Source: Pictodentalium vernedei (taxonomy: Eukaryota; Mollusca; Scaphopoda; Dentaliida; Dentaliidae). Taken from it: a DNA stretch of 64,000 nucleotides. Under the pieces are notes generated by a model. That model searched no databases. It worked only from the letters and a program-made list of their open reading frames with translations, and was not told where the DNA came from. Every line of letters starts with the position of its first letter. The first letter of the stretch is position 1. Where the stretch lies: assembly GCA_031216915.1 (NCBI GenBank), contig CM062297.1:534958971-535022970 (forward strand). Direction: 5' to 3'. The translations under genes were made by a program, and so were the position numbers. This document shows, one piece after another, positions 11,890 to 23,148 of this stretch.

Positions 11890-12960
11890 CATTTATCCCC
11901 TATGTTTACGATGTTCCTTCCACACTGCATTTCTGAGTCGGCTGCGGTTATGGTTTCTTCTTACATGGAAGCGCACACAAAGCGGATTAGCCTACAAGTT
12001 TCTCAACGGGATACTCTGCGAGATCTGGGATCAGATCGAGAGTTGGAAAGCGTTCTCCATCCTGTTAGCAGTCGGGGTCGACTGTTTTTTGTCAGGAGAA
12101 ACTTCAATGAGTCGGAGCATCCATCCGAAATGTGCGAGTCGGGATGCTCCTTCCACACTTCAGCCGGGGTCAGCTGTTGTTACAGCTTCCTCTTCTTCCA
12201 TGAAAAAGCATGTTAAGGGGTAGAAGCCTACAAGTTTCTAAATGGAACGCACGGCGAGGTCTGGAGCCAGACCGCGAGCTGGAGAACCCTCTCTGTTCCA
12301 TCAGCAGTCAGGGTCGACTGTTTTCAATCTGAGAAACTTTAGTGAGTTGGGACGCTGTTCACGCTTGCTGTTCGGGATGCTACTTCCACACTGCATCCGG
12401 GGCTTCTTCCTCTGCTTCATCGATGAAGCACGTTAGACCGCAGACTAGCTGTCCAACTTCGCATGTTCATGCTGTTCCACGGAGATGTTCCCAGTCTTCA
12501 TCACCAAAGTCGGATTGACCTGTAGCTAGTTGAGGCATTTTTATACAGGACATGCGTCAAATGATCTGGGGTCAGATCTCCGTCCCGTGAACAGCATATG
12601 GTGAAGAAGCAGATAATCGCTGCTCTGCAAGCCTTGTTCATGGACCTGCTGCCTCAGATTGTGCAGCATATCGCAGCATCCCAGTAGATGCAGGTTCAGC
12701 CATCAACAGCCTCCGGTAGAGAGCTGTTGGACAGTGCTGGGTTGGACCAGTCATCTGTACATTCGGATGGTGTTGACCATGTTTTCAGATGGAACATTCA
12801 GATGGTGAGAGGGCTACAGAGGTTGATTCTCCATCCCTCAGGGAACGGCACATTAAGGCTATGAATTCTTATTCATAAGTTCTTTGAATCTTGTTCCATC
12901 TGAACAAAAGTCTGCGTTTGCTAGGCAAAAAGCAGTTTATGGTCCCAGGTGAAGGAAAGA
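11890..12960 (+). pseudogene. Diverged gag-like remnant in copy F
   Basis: No long frame survives. The stretch at about 12655-12760 (CAGCATATCGCAGCATCCCAG, then GAGAGCTGTTGGACAGTGCTGGGTTGG) matches the gag segment of copy A that encodes LIAASQ and the following ELSDGAGSV region. The flanking 11900-12500 is rich in Ser/Arg codons and repeats itself: TACAAGTTTCTCAACGGGA at 11992 and TACAAGTTTCTAAATGGAA at 12229, each followed by a related block. It is therefore a duplicated, decayed gag-like segment. Only the 12655-12760 part is a firm match. Confidence 0.55.
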
Positions 12961-13059
12961 CGAAGATCTTTCCTTCCCGGATCTTTCGGCTCAGGTGTTG
13001 AAGGTTTTTGGTCCAATTAACGACGCCTCCCTTGGCTTAGCAATAGTATAAGAAAGGCA

Positions 13060-14500
13060 ATGATCTATTTCTTATGAATAGAAGATCGATAGCTTATAGA
13101 TAGGCTGAGACAGCTGTCTTGTTTGGAATAGAGCCATTAGAAGGAATAAGTACGTCTTTTCCTTCTCGGTGTTGTATTCCTAGGCGTCGGAGGCATTTAG
13201 TGCTATTGTAGAATTCATAGTAGTCTTATGTACAGTTAAAGCGGTCTTTTCTTATACATTAGCAGCTAATGTCGTAAGTCTCTGTTTAATGAGCTGTCTA
13301 AGACGGCAGGGTAACACACAGATATCTGTCTTCACCGATATATGACTTCTAGGCTGTGTTAGCTACGCTGAGATCGCTAGCTTTTTGGAATAAGCCCGTT
13401 AGAAGGAAAGATTATGTTTTTTCCTTCTCGGTGTAATATTCCTAGGCATCACAGGTAATTAGTCCTATTGTTGTCGCCTTAGTTTAGCTTATGTGAATTA
13501 AGAACGGTCTGTGTTTATATATCATTAGCAGCTAACATCATAGTGGTCTTATATATTTTACAGCGGTCTTTTTCTTATACCTTGTGGCTAATGTTGTAAG
13601 TCTCCATTTAGTGAGCTTTCCAAGGCCGCAGGTGACACAGATATTTGTCTTCATGGAGATGAAGTCTAAAACACTGCGTTAGCTAAGCTGAGACTACTGT
13701 CTCTTTGGAATTACGGCCATTAGAAGAGCGGGCTTTTATTCCTTACCTTGAGCGACTAATGTTGTAAGTCTCCGTTATAGTGAGCTTTCAAAGTCGCAAG
13801 ATTCACCGAGATATCTGTCTTCACGGGATGAAGACTTATTAGCTGCACTAGCTAATCTGAGACTGCTGTCTCTTTGGAATTAGGGCCGTTAAAAGGAAAG
13901 AGTACGTTGTTTCCTTCTTGGTGTTGTATTCTTAGGCATCTGGGACTTTTAGTCCTTTTGTTGATGCCTGACAAGAATCAAATGTGGCCCTTTTTTCCCT
14001 TAACTTGAGTGACTAACGTTGTAAGTCTCCATATAGTGAGCTTTCTAAAGTCGCAGAAAATTACATCGAGATATCTGTCTTCATGGAGATGAAGTCTTTT
14101 AAGCTTCCTTAACTAGGCTGAGACCGCTGTCTTTTGGGAAAAGATCCGCTAAAGGAAAGAGTTCATATTTTCCTTCTCGGTGTTTTCCTTGGTGTCACAA
14201 ACTTTAGTCTTATTGTTGACACAAAAGTAGCCTAGCTAGAATTATGAGCGGTGTTTTTTCCCTATCATTAGCGGCTAGCATTGTAAGTCTCCTTTAGTGA
14301 GCTTCTAGGTCCGCAGTTATCAGCCATTTAATTGTCTTAACGAATAGGAAGACCTTTAGCTACTTCAGCCAGGCTGAGACCACTGTCCTCTTGGACAAGT
14401 TGCCGTTACAGGAGAAGAGTTTGTTCCCTCCTTAGCAGTATTGTTTTTGTGTTAGTTGTGTGAGGCTTTTAGCCCTATTGATGACGCCAGATTAACCTAG
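13060..14500 (+). repeat. ~260-bp tandem array with repeated stem-loops (copy F)
   Basis: Units are marked by GGAA(A)GA..TTTCCTTCTCGGTGT at about 13140, 13402, 13891 and 14153, with a divergent one at 14411 and a truncated one at about 13723; spacing is 258-262 bp. Each unit contains GTAAGTCTCC..TTAGTGAGC, then a sequence near GTCTTCAYGGAGATGAAG, then GCTGAGAC..CTGTC. Arms of two stems change in step between units (see findings). The same array occurs in copy G at 47630-48200. No coding capacity is visible. Confidence 0.8.
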
Positions 14501-15330
14501 TGTGATTAATGAGCGTTCTTTCGAATGCCTATAGTTAACTCCTTTTCAGGAATATATTTCCTGCTATAATCGGAATGAGGTGCAAGGAGTTCATCTAGGT
14601 TTTTATGATCGGGTGCCGGAAAATAGTTTTCGTCTGCTGCTTCATTTTTGTGTCGCCGCCCCACGAAGTGGGGAGCGACATATAGGGATTACTTTTGTCG
14701 TCTTGCGTCGTCCGCGTCACACTTTCTCTTATCCGCCACTCCTCTTTAACCTATGAATGGATTTTGATGAAACTTTCAATGATTCTTTATCACATCATGG
14801 CATTGTGCACCTCCTATTTTATTTTTTGATCCGCTGTATTTTTTCAAGAGTTATGCCCCTTTTCCACTTAGAATTCTGTCTGAAACGCCAGGCGACACAC
14901 GTCTTCCATGGAAGACTCACATCTGAGTTATCAAATCTATTGTTGTGGATTATATATCCACTCGGTGGATTGGATATTATATCTATATGGTGTATTATTT
15001 GACGCCATGGCATACTGTTTTGATTTCAAGGGATATGTCGACACTGTTTCAGCGGGTATATTCCTTGCAATGGTGCCATGTTCATCACGTCCCCCTCTGT
15101 CCTTAGTGGCATTATGGAGTTGGTCAGACGTGAGGGAACCCTACGGTTTCTATCCTATTCTAGACAACTAACACTAAAGCGTTACGAGTCGCGCCGGGTT
15201 AGTGTGATTATGCTTGCTTCGACTAACTATAAGCTTTTTAGCTGTATAACTCTTCACTGAGAATAGCAGCAGCAGTATAGCTTTGGGAATGTAGCGTGAA
15301 GTTTCTTTTTCATATAGTGAAAAAGGAATT
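14501..15330 (+). pseudogene. Gag C-terminal-like remnant of copy F, split by a MITE
   Basis: Homologous over its length to 48190-48795 of copy G. The block GGAGTTGGTCAGACGTGAGGGAACCC near 15116 matches the codons for LELVRRDAAL in intact Gag. A 249 bp MITE (14650-14898) interrupts it. Stops occur in every frame. Confidence 0.6.
14650..14898. mobile_element. Short MITE with GTGTCGCC inverted ends
   Basis: Begins GTGTCGCC (14650-14657) and ends GGCGACAC (14891-14898), exact complements. Copy G lacks the block at the same place (48375), which supports it as an insertion. Directly inside the left end a hairpin reads CCCCACGAAGTGGGG. The interior resembles units of repeat L (ATGGATTT..GATGAAACTTTCA, GTGCACCTCCTATTTT), so it may be a one-unit relative of L. 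Confidence 0.65.
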
Positions 15331-15798
15331 TGTCACTGTTCTAAGCTTTAATATTACTGCACTGGCCTTACTTATCTAGTGATTCAAGTAATGCGGTTGA
15401 GGGGGGTTCGATATGGTTTATTTGTCGAACCCCCCCCCCCCCAAATACAGGGTATGACGTAGTGCTCTTCCTGTAAACCTTGTATGCATTCAATTATATG
15501 CATGTTTTTCATTGCTCTTCGATTGGCAGATGGGTTGTGCTCTAACGGCGACATCAGGGGCGCATCCACTCTTTAGTTGGTTTGCTTCCTGTTGTGGGTC
15601 GTTCATAGGTTGTATATGAGCATATGATTCCTGAACAGTAACTGTTTTGGGATTCTGAATTCTTTCATGAATACATTCGGTTGATATTGCTAGCCTTGGT
15701 GTTCCTGTGTGGCAGGCATGTCAGTTATCTGGGCAACATTCTTCAAATGTGGCAATTAGTCCTCTCTGAGAAGTTACGCTCAGAGTTGTCTGCTTTTT
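15331..15798. other. Copy F internal DNA with strong G/C hairpin
   Basis: No coding signal. GGGGGGTTCGA at about 15401-15411 pairs with TCGAACCCCCC at about 15427-15437 across a short AT-rich loop. Confidence 0.5.
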
Positions 15799-15867
15799 AT
15801 GTGTACCCATACTATGTATGGTACACATAATGCCAGCATCCGGGGTGACCATCCGTCGTTCGTCCAT

Positions 15868-15876
15868 CCTTTGTCC

Positions 15877-15928
<52 letters not shown>

Positions 15929-15931
15929 GCC
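15868..15931 (+). repeat. (TCTG)n microsatellite
   Basis: About sixteen tandem TCTG/TCCG tetranucleotides near the start of element Q. Similar TCCG/TCTG runs follow the starts of several other repeat families in this window. Confidence 0.9.
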
Positions 15932-15939
15932 TGTCCGGG

Positions 15940-16400
15940 CCAACATTGGGGGTTTAGGGGATATTATTATTAGGGGCTACCTCCAAATTAAGGTAGTGTT
16001 AGGGTTAGGAGTGGGGTGGGGTTAGGGGTAGCCCCAGAGTAGGGCTTAAGGTTGGGGAGGGTTAGGTCCCGGGGGGGTTGGGGTCAGGGGTGGGGTTTTA
16101 GTTTTAGTAGCCCCTAAACCGAAAAATAGCTCCTAATCCTATTGGTTCGGCTAGGGTGGGGTTGGGTCAGGGGTGGGGTGGGGTGTGGGCTGGTGGGGGT
16201 TAGGGTTAGGGGTAGCCCCAGAGTAGGGCTTAAGGTTGGGGGGTTAGGTCGCAGGGGTGGTTTGGGGTTAGGGTCTTGGGTGGGCTTTTAGGGTTTAGCG
16301 TCAGGGTGGGGTAGGGTTAGGGTGTGTTTTTTGGGTGGAGGGTGGGGTTAGGGTTAAATATAAGTTCTAGGGTGGAGGGGGTGGGGTTCTGGGTAAAATA
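15940..16400 (+). repeat. G-rich GGTTAGGG-like low-complexity block
   Basis: Irregular GGGTTAGG/GGGGTGGGG sequence. A longer unit, GGTTAGGGGTAGCCCCAGAG and the following bases, appears at about 16019 and 16205. The motif is not in regular hexamer register, so it is a G-rich minisatellite rather than telomeric DNA. Confidence 0.7.
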
Positions 16401-16504
16401 AGGTTTTGGACATACAAAATGTTTTTTTGGTAGCCCATAAACCCGAAATGTTGGAGCGTCCGTCCATCCGTCCGTCCGTCTGTCCATCCGGCATCCGTAT
16501 ATCC

Positions 16505-17260
16505 ATTTCTTTGGCATTCGATAACTTGAAAAATATTGCTTGGATTGTCAAGTTACTTTATATTTGTGTTCAGGTTACTGATGTGCCGAGCTGTATAGTT
16601 TTTGGTGAAAATCGGATAATTTGATCCTGAGATATTAACCCTTTATCCTTCAAATTGAAAATTCCTCCAATCCCTTTGGCATTCGATAACTTGAAAAATA
16701 TTGCTTGGATTGTCTAGTTACTTTATATTTGTCTTCAGGTTACTGATGTGCCGAGCTGTATAGTTTTTGGTGTAAATTGGATAATTTGATCCTGAGATAT
16801 TAACCCTTTATCCTTCAAATTGAAAATTCCTCCAATCCCTTTGGCATTCGATATCTTGAAAAATATTGCTTGGATTGTCTAGTTACTTTATATTTGTGTT
16901 CAGGTTACTGATGTGCCAAGCTGTATAGTTTTTTGGTGTAAATCTGTTAGTTTGATCCTGAGATATTAACCCTTTATCCTTCAAATTGAAAATTCCTCCA
17001 ATCCCTTTGGCATTCGATAACTTGAAAAATATTGCTTGGATTGTCAAGTTACTTTATATTTGTGTTCAGGTTACTGATGTGCCGAGCTGTATAGTTTTTG
17101 GTGTAAATCTGATAATTTAATCCTGAGATATTAACCCTTTATCCTTCAAATTGAAAATTTCTCCAATCCCTTTGGCATGAGATAACTAAAAAAATATCAG
17201 TCCGATTGTCATGTTACTTTATATATTTATTCAAGTTACTGATGTGCTGTGCTGTATAGT
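16505..17260 (+). repeat. ~167-bp tandem array of element Q
   Basis: About four and a half units, marked by GAGATATTAACCCTTTATCC at about 16631, 16795, 16962 and 17126. The fifth unit is cut by P1 at 17264 and continues at 20458 with TGTAAATCTGATAATTTGAT. Confidence 0.85.
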
Positions 17261-17264
17261 TTTT

Positions 17265-20200
17265 AGCTCACCTGACTGAAAGTCAGGGTGAGCTTTTCTT
17301 ATCACTCTTCGTCCGTCGTCCTGCGTGAAGGTGGTGTTTGAGCCTCTTTCTCCTAAACCACTGGCCACATTTTAATTAAATTTCATGTATATGGTGGTTA
17401 TATAGGGGCATTTTGATTTTTATCCAAATTAGGTTTCGGCTCATATTGAGCAGAGGTGTGGGGAAAAAATAGCCAATTTTTTGAAAATCTTCTTCTAATG
17501 AACCACCAGTAGCAGAGACTTGATATGTGGTATACAGAGTCCTTTTGAGGTTTAGAATCAAGTTTGTTCAAGAGAAGTTTGTCGGGCATTATTTGCCTTC
17601 GTTATGGGAGGGGCAAAAATTTTGGTCACGCCTAAAATTTCTATTTTCTGAACCGTGAGGTCAATTTGAACCAAATTTGATATGAGATGATAATGGGTCA
17701 TAAGTAGTTGATTGATGCAAAAAAAAATGTTCTCATTGCCCCGTGGGAACCTCGGGAGCTAAAAATAAGAAAAACCTTAAAACTGCCATATCTCCAAAAC
17801 TACATGGCACAGAGAATTCTTATTTTGTATAAAGCTTACTTTTATCCAGTAGAATAGAATGGTTAAAAAAAATCCCTATCGGTTTGATCACAAGGTACTT
17901 TTTTCAGGACTTTGAAAAAGTGCTGAGTCAGCACTTTTTAACACTGTAGGCAATGGGAAAAACATTAAAAAATCTTCTTCTCCAGATCCAGCAGGCAGAA
18001 TCTTTTGATATCTGGTATGCAACATTGTAGGGTGGATCTGATTCAAGTTTGTTCAAATTGGCCCCCTGGGTTCATATTTGGGCTCAGTATAGGAGCCTGA
18101 TTTCGAACTTTGTGCATTTCAGGCAAATTTCTTAAAAAATCTTCTTTTCCAGATCCAGCAGGCAGAATCTTTTGATATTTGGTATGCAACATTGTGGGGT
18201 GGATCTGATTCAAGTTTGTTCAAAGCGGCTCCCTAGATTCATATTTGGGCTCACTATAGAAGCTTGAATTCGAACTTAGTGCATTTCGGGCAAATTTCTT
18301 AAAAAATCTTCTTCTCCAGATCCAGCAGGCAGAATCTTTTGATATTTGGTATGCAACATTGCGGGGTGGATCTGATTCAAGTTTGTTCAAATCGGCTCCC
18401 TAGATTCATATTTGGGCTCACTATAGAAGCTTGAATTCGCATTTAGTGCATTTCGGGCAAATTTCTTCAAAAATCTTCTTCTTCAGATCCCGCAGGCAGA
18501 ATCTTTTCTTATTTGGTATGCAACATTGCGGGGTGGATCTGATTCAAGTTTGTTCAAATCGGCTCCCTGGATTCATATTTGGGCTTACTATAGGAGCCCG
18601 AATTCGAACTTCGTGCATTTCAGGCAAATTTATTAAAAAATCTTCTTCAGATCCAGCAGGCAGAATCTTTTGATATTTGGTATGCAACATTGTGGGGTGG
18701 ATCTGATTCAAGTTTGTTCAAATCGGCTTCCTAGATTCATATTTGGGCTCACTACAGAAGCTCGAATTCGAACTTAGTGCATTTCAGGTAAATTTCTTAA
18801 AAAATCTTCTTCTCCAGATCCAGCAGGCTGAATCTTTTCATATTTGGTAAGCAACATTGTGGGGTGGATCTGATTCAAGTTTGTTCAAATCGGCTCCCTG
18901 GGTTTATATTTGGGCTCAGTATAGGAGCCCAAATTTGAACTTAGTGCATTTCGGGCAAATTTCTTAAAAAATCTTCTTCTCCAGATCCAGCAGGCAGAAT
19001 CTTTTGATATTTGGTATGCAACATTGCGGGGTGGATCTGATTCAAGTTTTTTCAAATCGGCTCCCTAGATTCATATTTGGGCTCACTATAGAAGCTTGAA
19101 TTCGCATTTAGTGCATTTCGGGCAAATTTCTTCAAAAATCTTCTTCTTCAGATCCCGCAGGCAGAATCTTTTCATATTTGGTATGCAACATTGTGGGGTG
19201 GATCTGATTCAAGTTTGTTCAAATCGGCCCCCTGGATTCATATTTGGGCTTACTATAGAAGCCCGAATTCGAACTTCGTGCATTTCAGGCAAATTTATTA
19301 AAAAATCTTCTTCAGATCCAGCAGGCAGAATCTTTTGATATTTGGTATGCAACATTGTGGGGTGGATCTGATTCAAATTTGTTCAAATCGGCTCCCTAGA
19401 TTCATATTTGGGTTCACTATAGAAGCTCAAATTCGAACTTAGTGCATTTCAGGCAAATTTATTAAAAAATCATCTTCTCCAGATCCAGCAGGCAGAATCT
19501 TTTGATATTTGGTATGCAACATTGTGGGGTGGATCTGATTCAAGTTTGTTCAAATCGGCCCCCTGGATTTATATTTGGGCTCACTATAGAAGCCCAAATT
19601 CGAACTTAGTGCATTTCAGGCAAATTTCTTAAAATATCTTCTCCAGATCCAGCAGGCAGAATCTTTTGATATTTGGTATGCAACATTGTGGGGTGGATCT
19701 GATTCAAGTTTGTTCAAATCAGCCCCTTGGGTTTATATTTGGGCTCAGTATAGGTGCCCAAATTTGAACTTACTGCATTTCAGGCAAATTTCTTTGAAAA
19801 TCTTCTTCTCAAGATCCAGCCGGCAGAATCTTCTGATATTGGGTATGCACCATGCTTGGGGGTGAGATTCAAGTTTGTTCAAGCCAAGTCCCTGGGTTCA
19901 TATTTGGGCTCACTGTGGTAGCCCGAATTATAACTTAGTTCAAAATGAGGAATTTTCTTTTAAAATCTTCTTCTCCAGATCCAGCAGTCGGAATGTTTTG
20001 ATATTTGGTATGCAGCATCCTTAGGGGGTGAGATTCAAGTTTGTTCAAGCCATGTCCCTAGGTCCATATTTGGACTCACTGTGGGAGCTTGAATTGTAAC
20101 TTAGTTCAAAATGAGGAGTTTTCTTTAAAAATCTTCTTCTTCAGATCCAGCAGTTGGAATGTTTTGATATTTGGTGTGCAGCATCCTTAGGGGGGTGAGA

Positions 20201-20457
20201 TTCAAGTTTGTTAATGCCAAGTCCCTGGGTTCATATATGTGCTCCCTGTGGGAGCCTGAATTATAACTTAGTTCAATATGAGGAATATTCTTTAAAAATC
20301 TTTTTTTTTTTAGATCCACTGGTCAGAATCTTTGGATATTTGGTATAAGCTTTTCTTAGGAGGAGCAGATGCAACTTGTTGAAATCAATTCTCTGGGTTG
20401 ATATTTAGGCTACCATGTCAGGTGAGCACCCTCAGGCCCCTTGGGGTCTCTTGTTTA
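17265..20457 (+). mobile_element. Repeat element P1, AGCTCACCTGAC start, ~165-bp array
   Basis: Starts with a hairpin AGCTCACCTGAC..GTCAGGGTGAGCT (17265-17294), then GTCCGTCGTCC. It ends with GTCAGGTGAGC (20417-20427), the exact complement of GCTCACCTGAC, followed by CCTCAGGCCCCTTGG and TCTTGTTTA. Between them lie about fourteen units of ~165 bp, each with AGATCCAGCAGGCAGAATC and GGTATGCAACATTG. The layout (unique 5' part, tandem core, unique 3' part) resembles the non-autonomous 'pearl' repeats described from bivalves. That comparison is from memory and rests on architecture only. Confidence 0.7.
17970..20330 (+). repeat. ~165-bp tandem core of P1 with a ~665-bp higher-order period
   Basis: GCAGGCAGAATC-type markers recur every 163-169 bp from about 17988. 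Blocks starting at 18431 and 19096 are nearly identical over 240 bp (79 of 80 residues in one frame, give or take two), much closer than neighbouring units, so four-unit blocks of ~665 bp were duplicated. Units after about 19790 are more divergent. Confidence 0.8.
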
Positions 20458-20627
20458 TGTAAATCTGATAATTTGATCCAGAGATATTAACCCTTTATCC
20501 ATCAAATTAGACACTCCTCCAATCCATTTCTATATGTACCCATACCTTGTATGGTGTACATAATGTTGGCATCCGTGGTGGGCCTCCGTCATACAGCTTT
20601 CTACTAGTTGCGCGTATGGGTACACAT

Positions 20628-21048
20628 CTGACGATTTCATCGGCCTATTTTCTTTTGATGTATGAGTCTATTCCTCATGTTAATCGCATTAACGCCATTT
20701 TATTCCTTCAGTTTCCTGGGTAGTTTTTGTATTGCTCGGCCATAACATTGATACAGGCTGTATTCAGATGAGGGTACAGGCAGGATTCTGTTGACTGCAT
20801 GCATAATCTGTATATATTATTAGGCAGATGTATTCTGAATAGATTCTCGCTCTGCGTTAGTATAGAGCTTATGAGAAGTTTGGGGCTAGTTGGATCAGTT
20901 ATGGAGTTTCCAACAGGCTGCCTATGCATACATTCTCTTTTTTTTGGCTTCATTATTCGGAGTTGTATATTCTTTCTCTGAACAGTCATTGGTTTTAATG
21001 GACCTAGGGAACAATGAATTATTTGAGGACAGTCCGTGACAGGTTTTT
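20628..21048. other. Copy F internal DNA, no gene seen
   Basis: Lies between elements Q and P2. No open frame matches a DIRS protein, and no repeat shared with the rest of the window is visible. Confidence 0.45.
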
Positions 21049-22609
21049 AGCTCACCTGACTTTCAGTCAGGAGAGCTATAGTGATCACTCACCGTCCGTC
21101 GTCCGTCGTCGTCCGTGAACATGGTATTTGCGTCTTCTCCTCCCAAACCGCTGAACCAATTTAATTGATATTTGAGATAATAGTTTGTTATGACATCGCA
21201 ATTTGATTTTGTTCAAATCAAGTTGCCTCGCCCGTGTGTAGGGCCACACCCAAAAAGTGTGCTGAAATCTTAAAAAATCTTCTCATGAACCAGCAGTAGC
21301 AGAGACTTGATATTTGGTGTGCAGCTTCCTTTTGAGGTGTAGACTCAGATTTGTTCAAGAGAAGTTTGTGGGGCTATACTTGGCGTCGTAATGGGAGGGG
21401 AAAGAATATTTGCCCCTCCCAAAATTTCTATTTTCCAAACCGAGAGGCAAATTTTGACCAAATTTGATATGAGGGCTTATTGGGTCATAAGTACTTAATT
21501 TATGCAAAAAATTTTTTTCCCGTCGCCCCATGGGGACCGCAGGAGCTAAAAATAGAAAAAAAATTAAAACGCCCATATCTCCAAAACTACACGGCACTGA
21601 GAATTCTTATATGTTGTGAAGCTTCCTTAGGACCAACAGAATGGAATGGTAAAAAAAAATTGCCATCGGTTTTATCATGGGATACTTTTTGGGGACTTTG
21701 AAAAAGTTCTGAGTCAGCATTTTTTAACACTGTGGGTAATGGGAAAAACATATAAGACTACTTTTCTCCCAAACCACTGCTCCAAAAGCTTTCAAATTTC
21801 ACATATAACATCTTTGGAAGATTGTTTCACATGTTTATTGAAATCACTTGCCTGGGTGGATATTTGGGCTCTCTATGGGAGCCCAAATGTTTAAATTAGT
21901 GCAGTATGAGGAGTATTTTTGAAAAATCTTCTTCTTCAGATCTAGCAATAAGAATGTTTTGATATTTGGTATGCAGCATCCTTAGGGGGGTGAGACTCAA
22001 GTTTGTTGAAGCCAAGTCCCCTAGGTTCATATTTAAGCTGAAAATTTGGGGTCCTGTTGCGGACTTAGAAAATTTTGGACCAGAATCCGAAAAAAAAATT
22101 TTGTGTTTTTTATGCATTTCTGTCAATTTTAAGACAAAAAAAAAAAAAAATTTTTATCCCCTGAAAATTTGGAGTCCGGGTGGGACTTAGAAAATTTTGG
22201 ACCAAAATCCGAAAAAAATCTTTTTTTGTTTTTTATGCATTTCTGTCAATTTTAAGACAAAAAAATTTTTTTTTTTTTTTCCCTGAAAATTTGGGGTCCG
22301 GGTGGGACTTGAAAATTTTGGACAATTTGGGGTCCGGATGGGACTCCGGAATTTTGGGGGGGGGGGGGGGGGGGGGGGGGTATGCGTTTCTGTCAGTTTT
22401 AAGACAATAAAAAAAAAAAAAAATTTCCCCTGAAAATTTGGGGTCTGGGTGGGACTTAGAAAATCTTGGACCAAAATCCGAAAAAAAAATTTTTTTTTTG
22501 TTTTTACTGCGTTTTGGTCAATTTTAAGACAAAAAAAAAATTTTTTTTTTTACCCTGAAAATTTGGGGTCCGGGTGGGACTTAGAAAATTTTGGACCAAA
22601 CTCCAGAAT

Positions 22610-22640
<31 letters not shown>

Positions 22641-23148
22641 TGGGGGTATGCGTTTCTGTCAATTTTAAGACAAAAAAAAAAAAAAAAAAAAAAATTTTTC
22701 CCCTGAAAATTTGGGGTCCGGGTGGGACTTAGAAAATTTTGGACCAAAATCCGAAAAAAAAATTTTTTTGTTTTTTCTGCGTTTTGGTAAATTTTAAGAC
22801 AAAAAAAAATTTTTTTTTTACCCTGAAAATTTTGGACCAAAATCCGGAAATTAGTTTTATCGTTTTTTATGCGTTTCAAGAAGAAGAAAAAAATTTAGGC
22901 TGAAAGTATTTTGTTTGGGAAAAAAATCTGTTTTTTATGTGTTTATCTCAATTTTGGGACGTAAAAGTCCAGGAACTGAAAATAGAAGGAAAATCCTGTG
23001 TATTGTGTGGGCACAATCGCTTCATCTAGTTGGTATATGCTTTTCTTAGGAGGGGCGTATGCAGCTTATTCAAGTCAAGTCCCTGGTTTGATATTTAGAC
23101 TGCCATGTCAGGTGAGTGCCCTCAGGCCCCCCTGGGGCCTCTTGTTTA
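21049..23148 (+). mobile_element. Repeat element P2, relative of P1
   Basis: Same plan as P1: AGCTCACCTGAC..GTCAGGAGAGCT hairpin at 21049-21074, GTCCGTCGTCC runs, and an end with GTCAGGTGAG at about 23107, then CCTCAGGCCCCCCTGG and CTCTTGTTTA. One or two P1-type units are present (about 21290-22030). The middle is instead a different ~125-150 bp array. No coding potential. Confidence 0.7.
22037..22870 (+). repeat. ~125-150-bp array rich in homopolymers
   Basis: Units begin CTGAAAATTTGGGGTCC, recurring at about 22037, 22161, 22281, 22431, 22554, 22703 and 22823, each followed by GGGTGGGACTTAGAAAATTTTGG, a poly-A/poly-T pair and TTTTAAGAC. Two units carry G runs of over 20 bases (about 22357-22380 and 22620-22648). 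Run lengths in an assembly are uncertain. Confidence 0.8.

Larger units (their letters stand above)
15799..20627. mobile_element. Repeat element Q with ATGTGTACCCATAC terminal inverted repeats
   Basis: The 14-base ends ATGTGTACCCATAC (15799-15812) and GTATGGGTACACAT (20614-20627) are exact complements. Close inside the left end is a hairpin (GTGTACCATAC-type arms at 15801-15829), then a TCTG microsatellite, G-rich DNA and a ~165 bp tandem array (16500-17260). P1 lies inside the array; the array's last unit resumes at 20458. A second partial left-end-like hairpin lies at 20545-20570. No transposase frame, so it is non-autonomous. It is inserted in copy F. Confidence 0.65.

Noticed and set aside
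15940-16400. Interstitial telomere (TTAGGG)n
   Set aside because: GGGTTAGG motifs occur but not in a regular hexamer register; longer minisatellite-like units explain the block better.
18431-19338. Two near-identical 80-residue frames as a gene pair
   Set aside because: They are the same stretch of a tandem repeat one higher-order period apart.
17970-20330. CRISPR-like regular spacing
   Set aside because: Whole units repeat with no unique spacers, in a eukaryotic repeat context.
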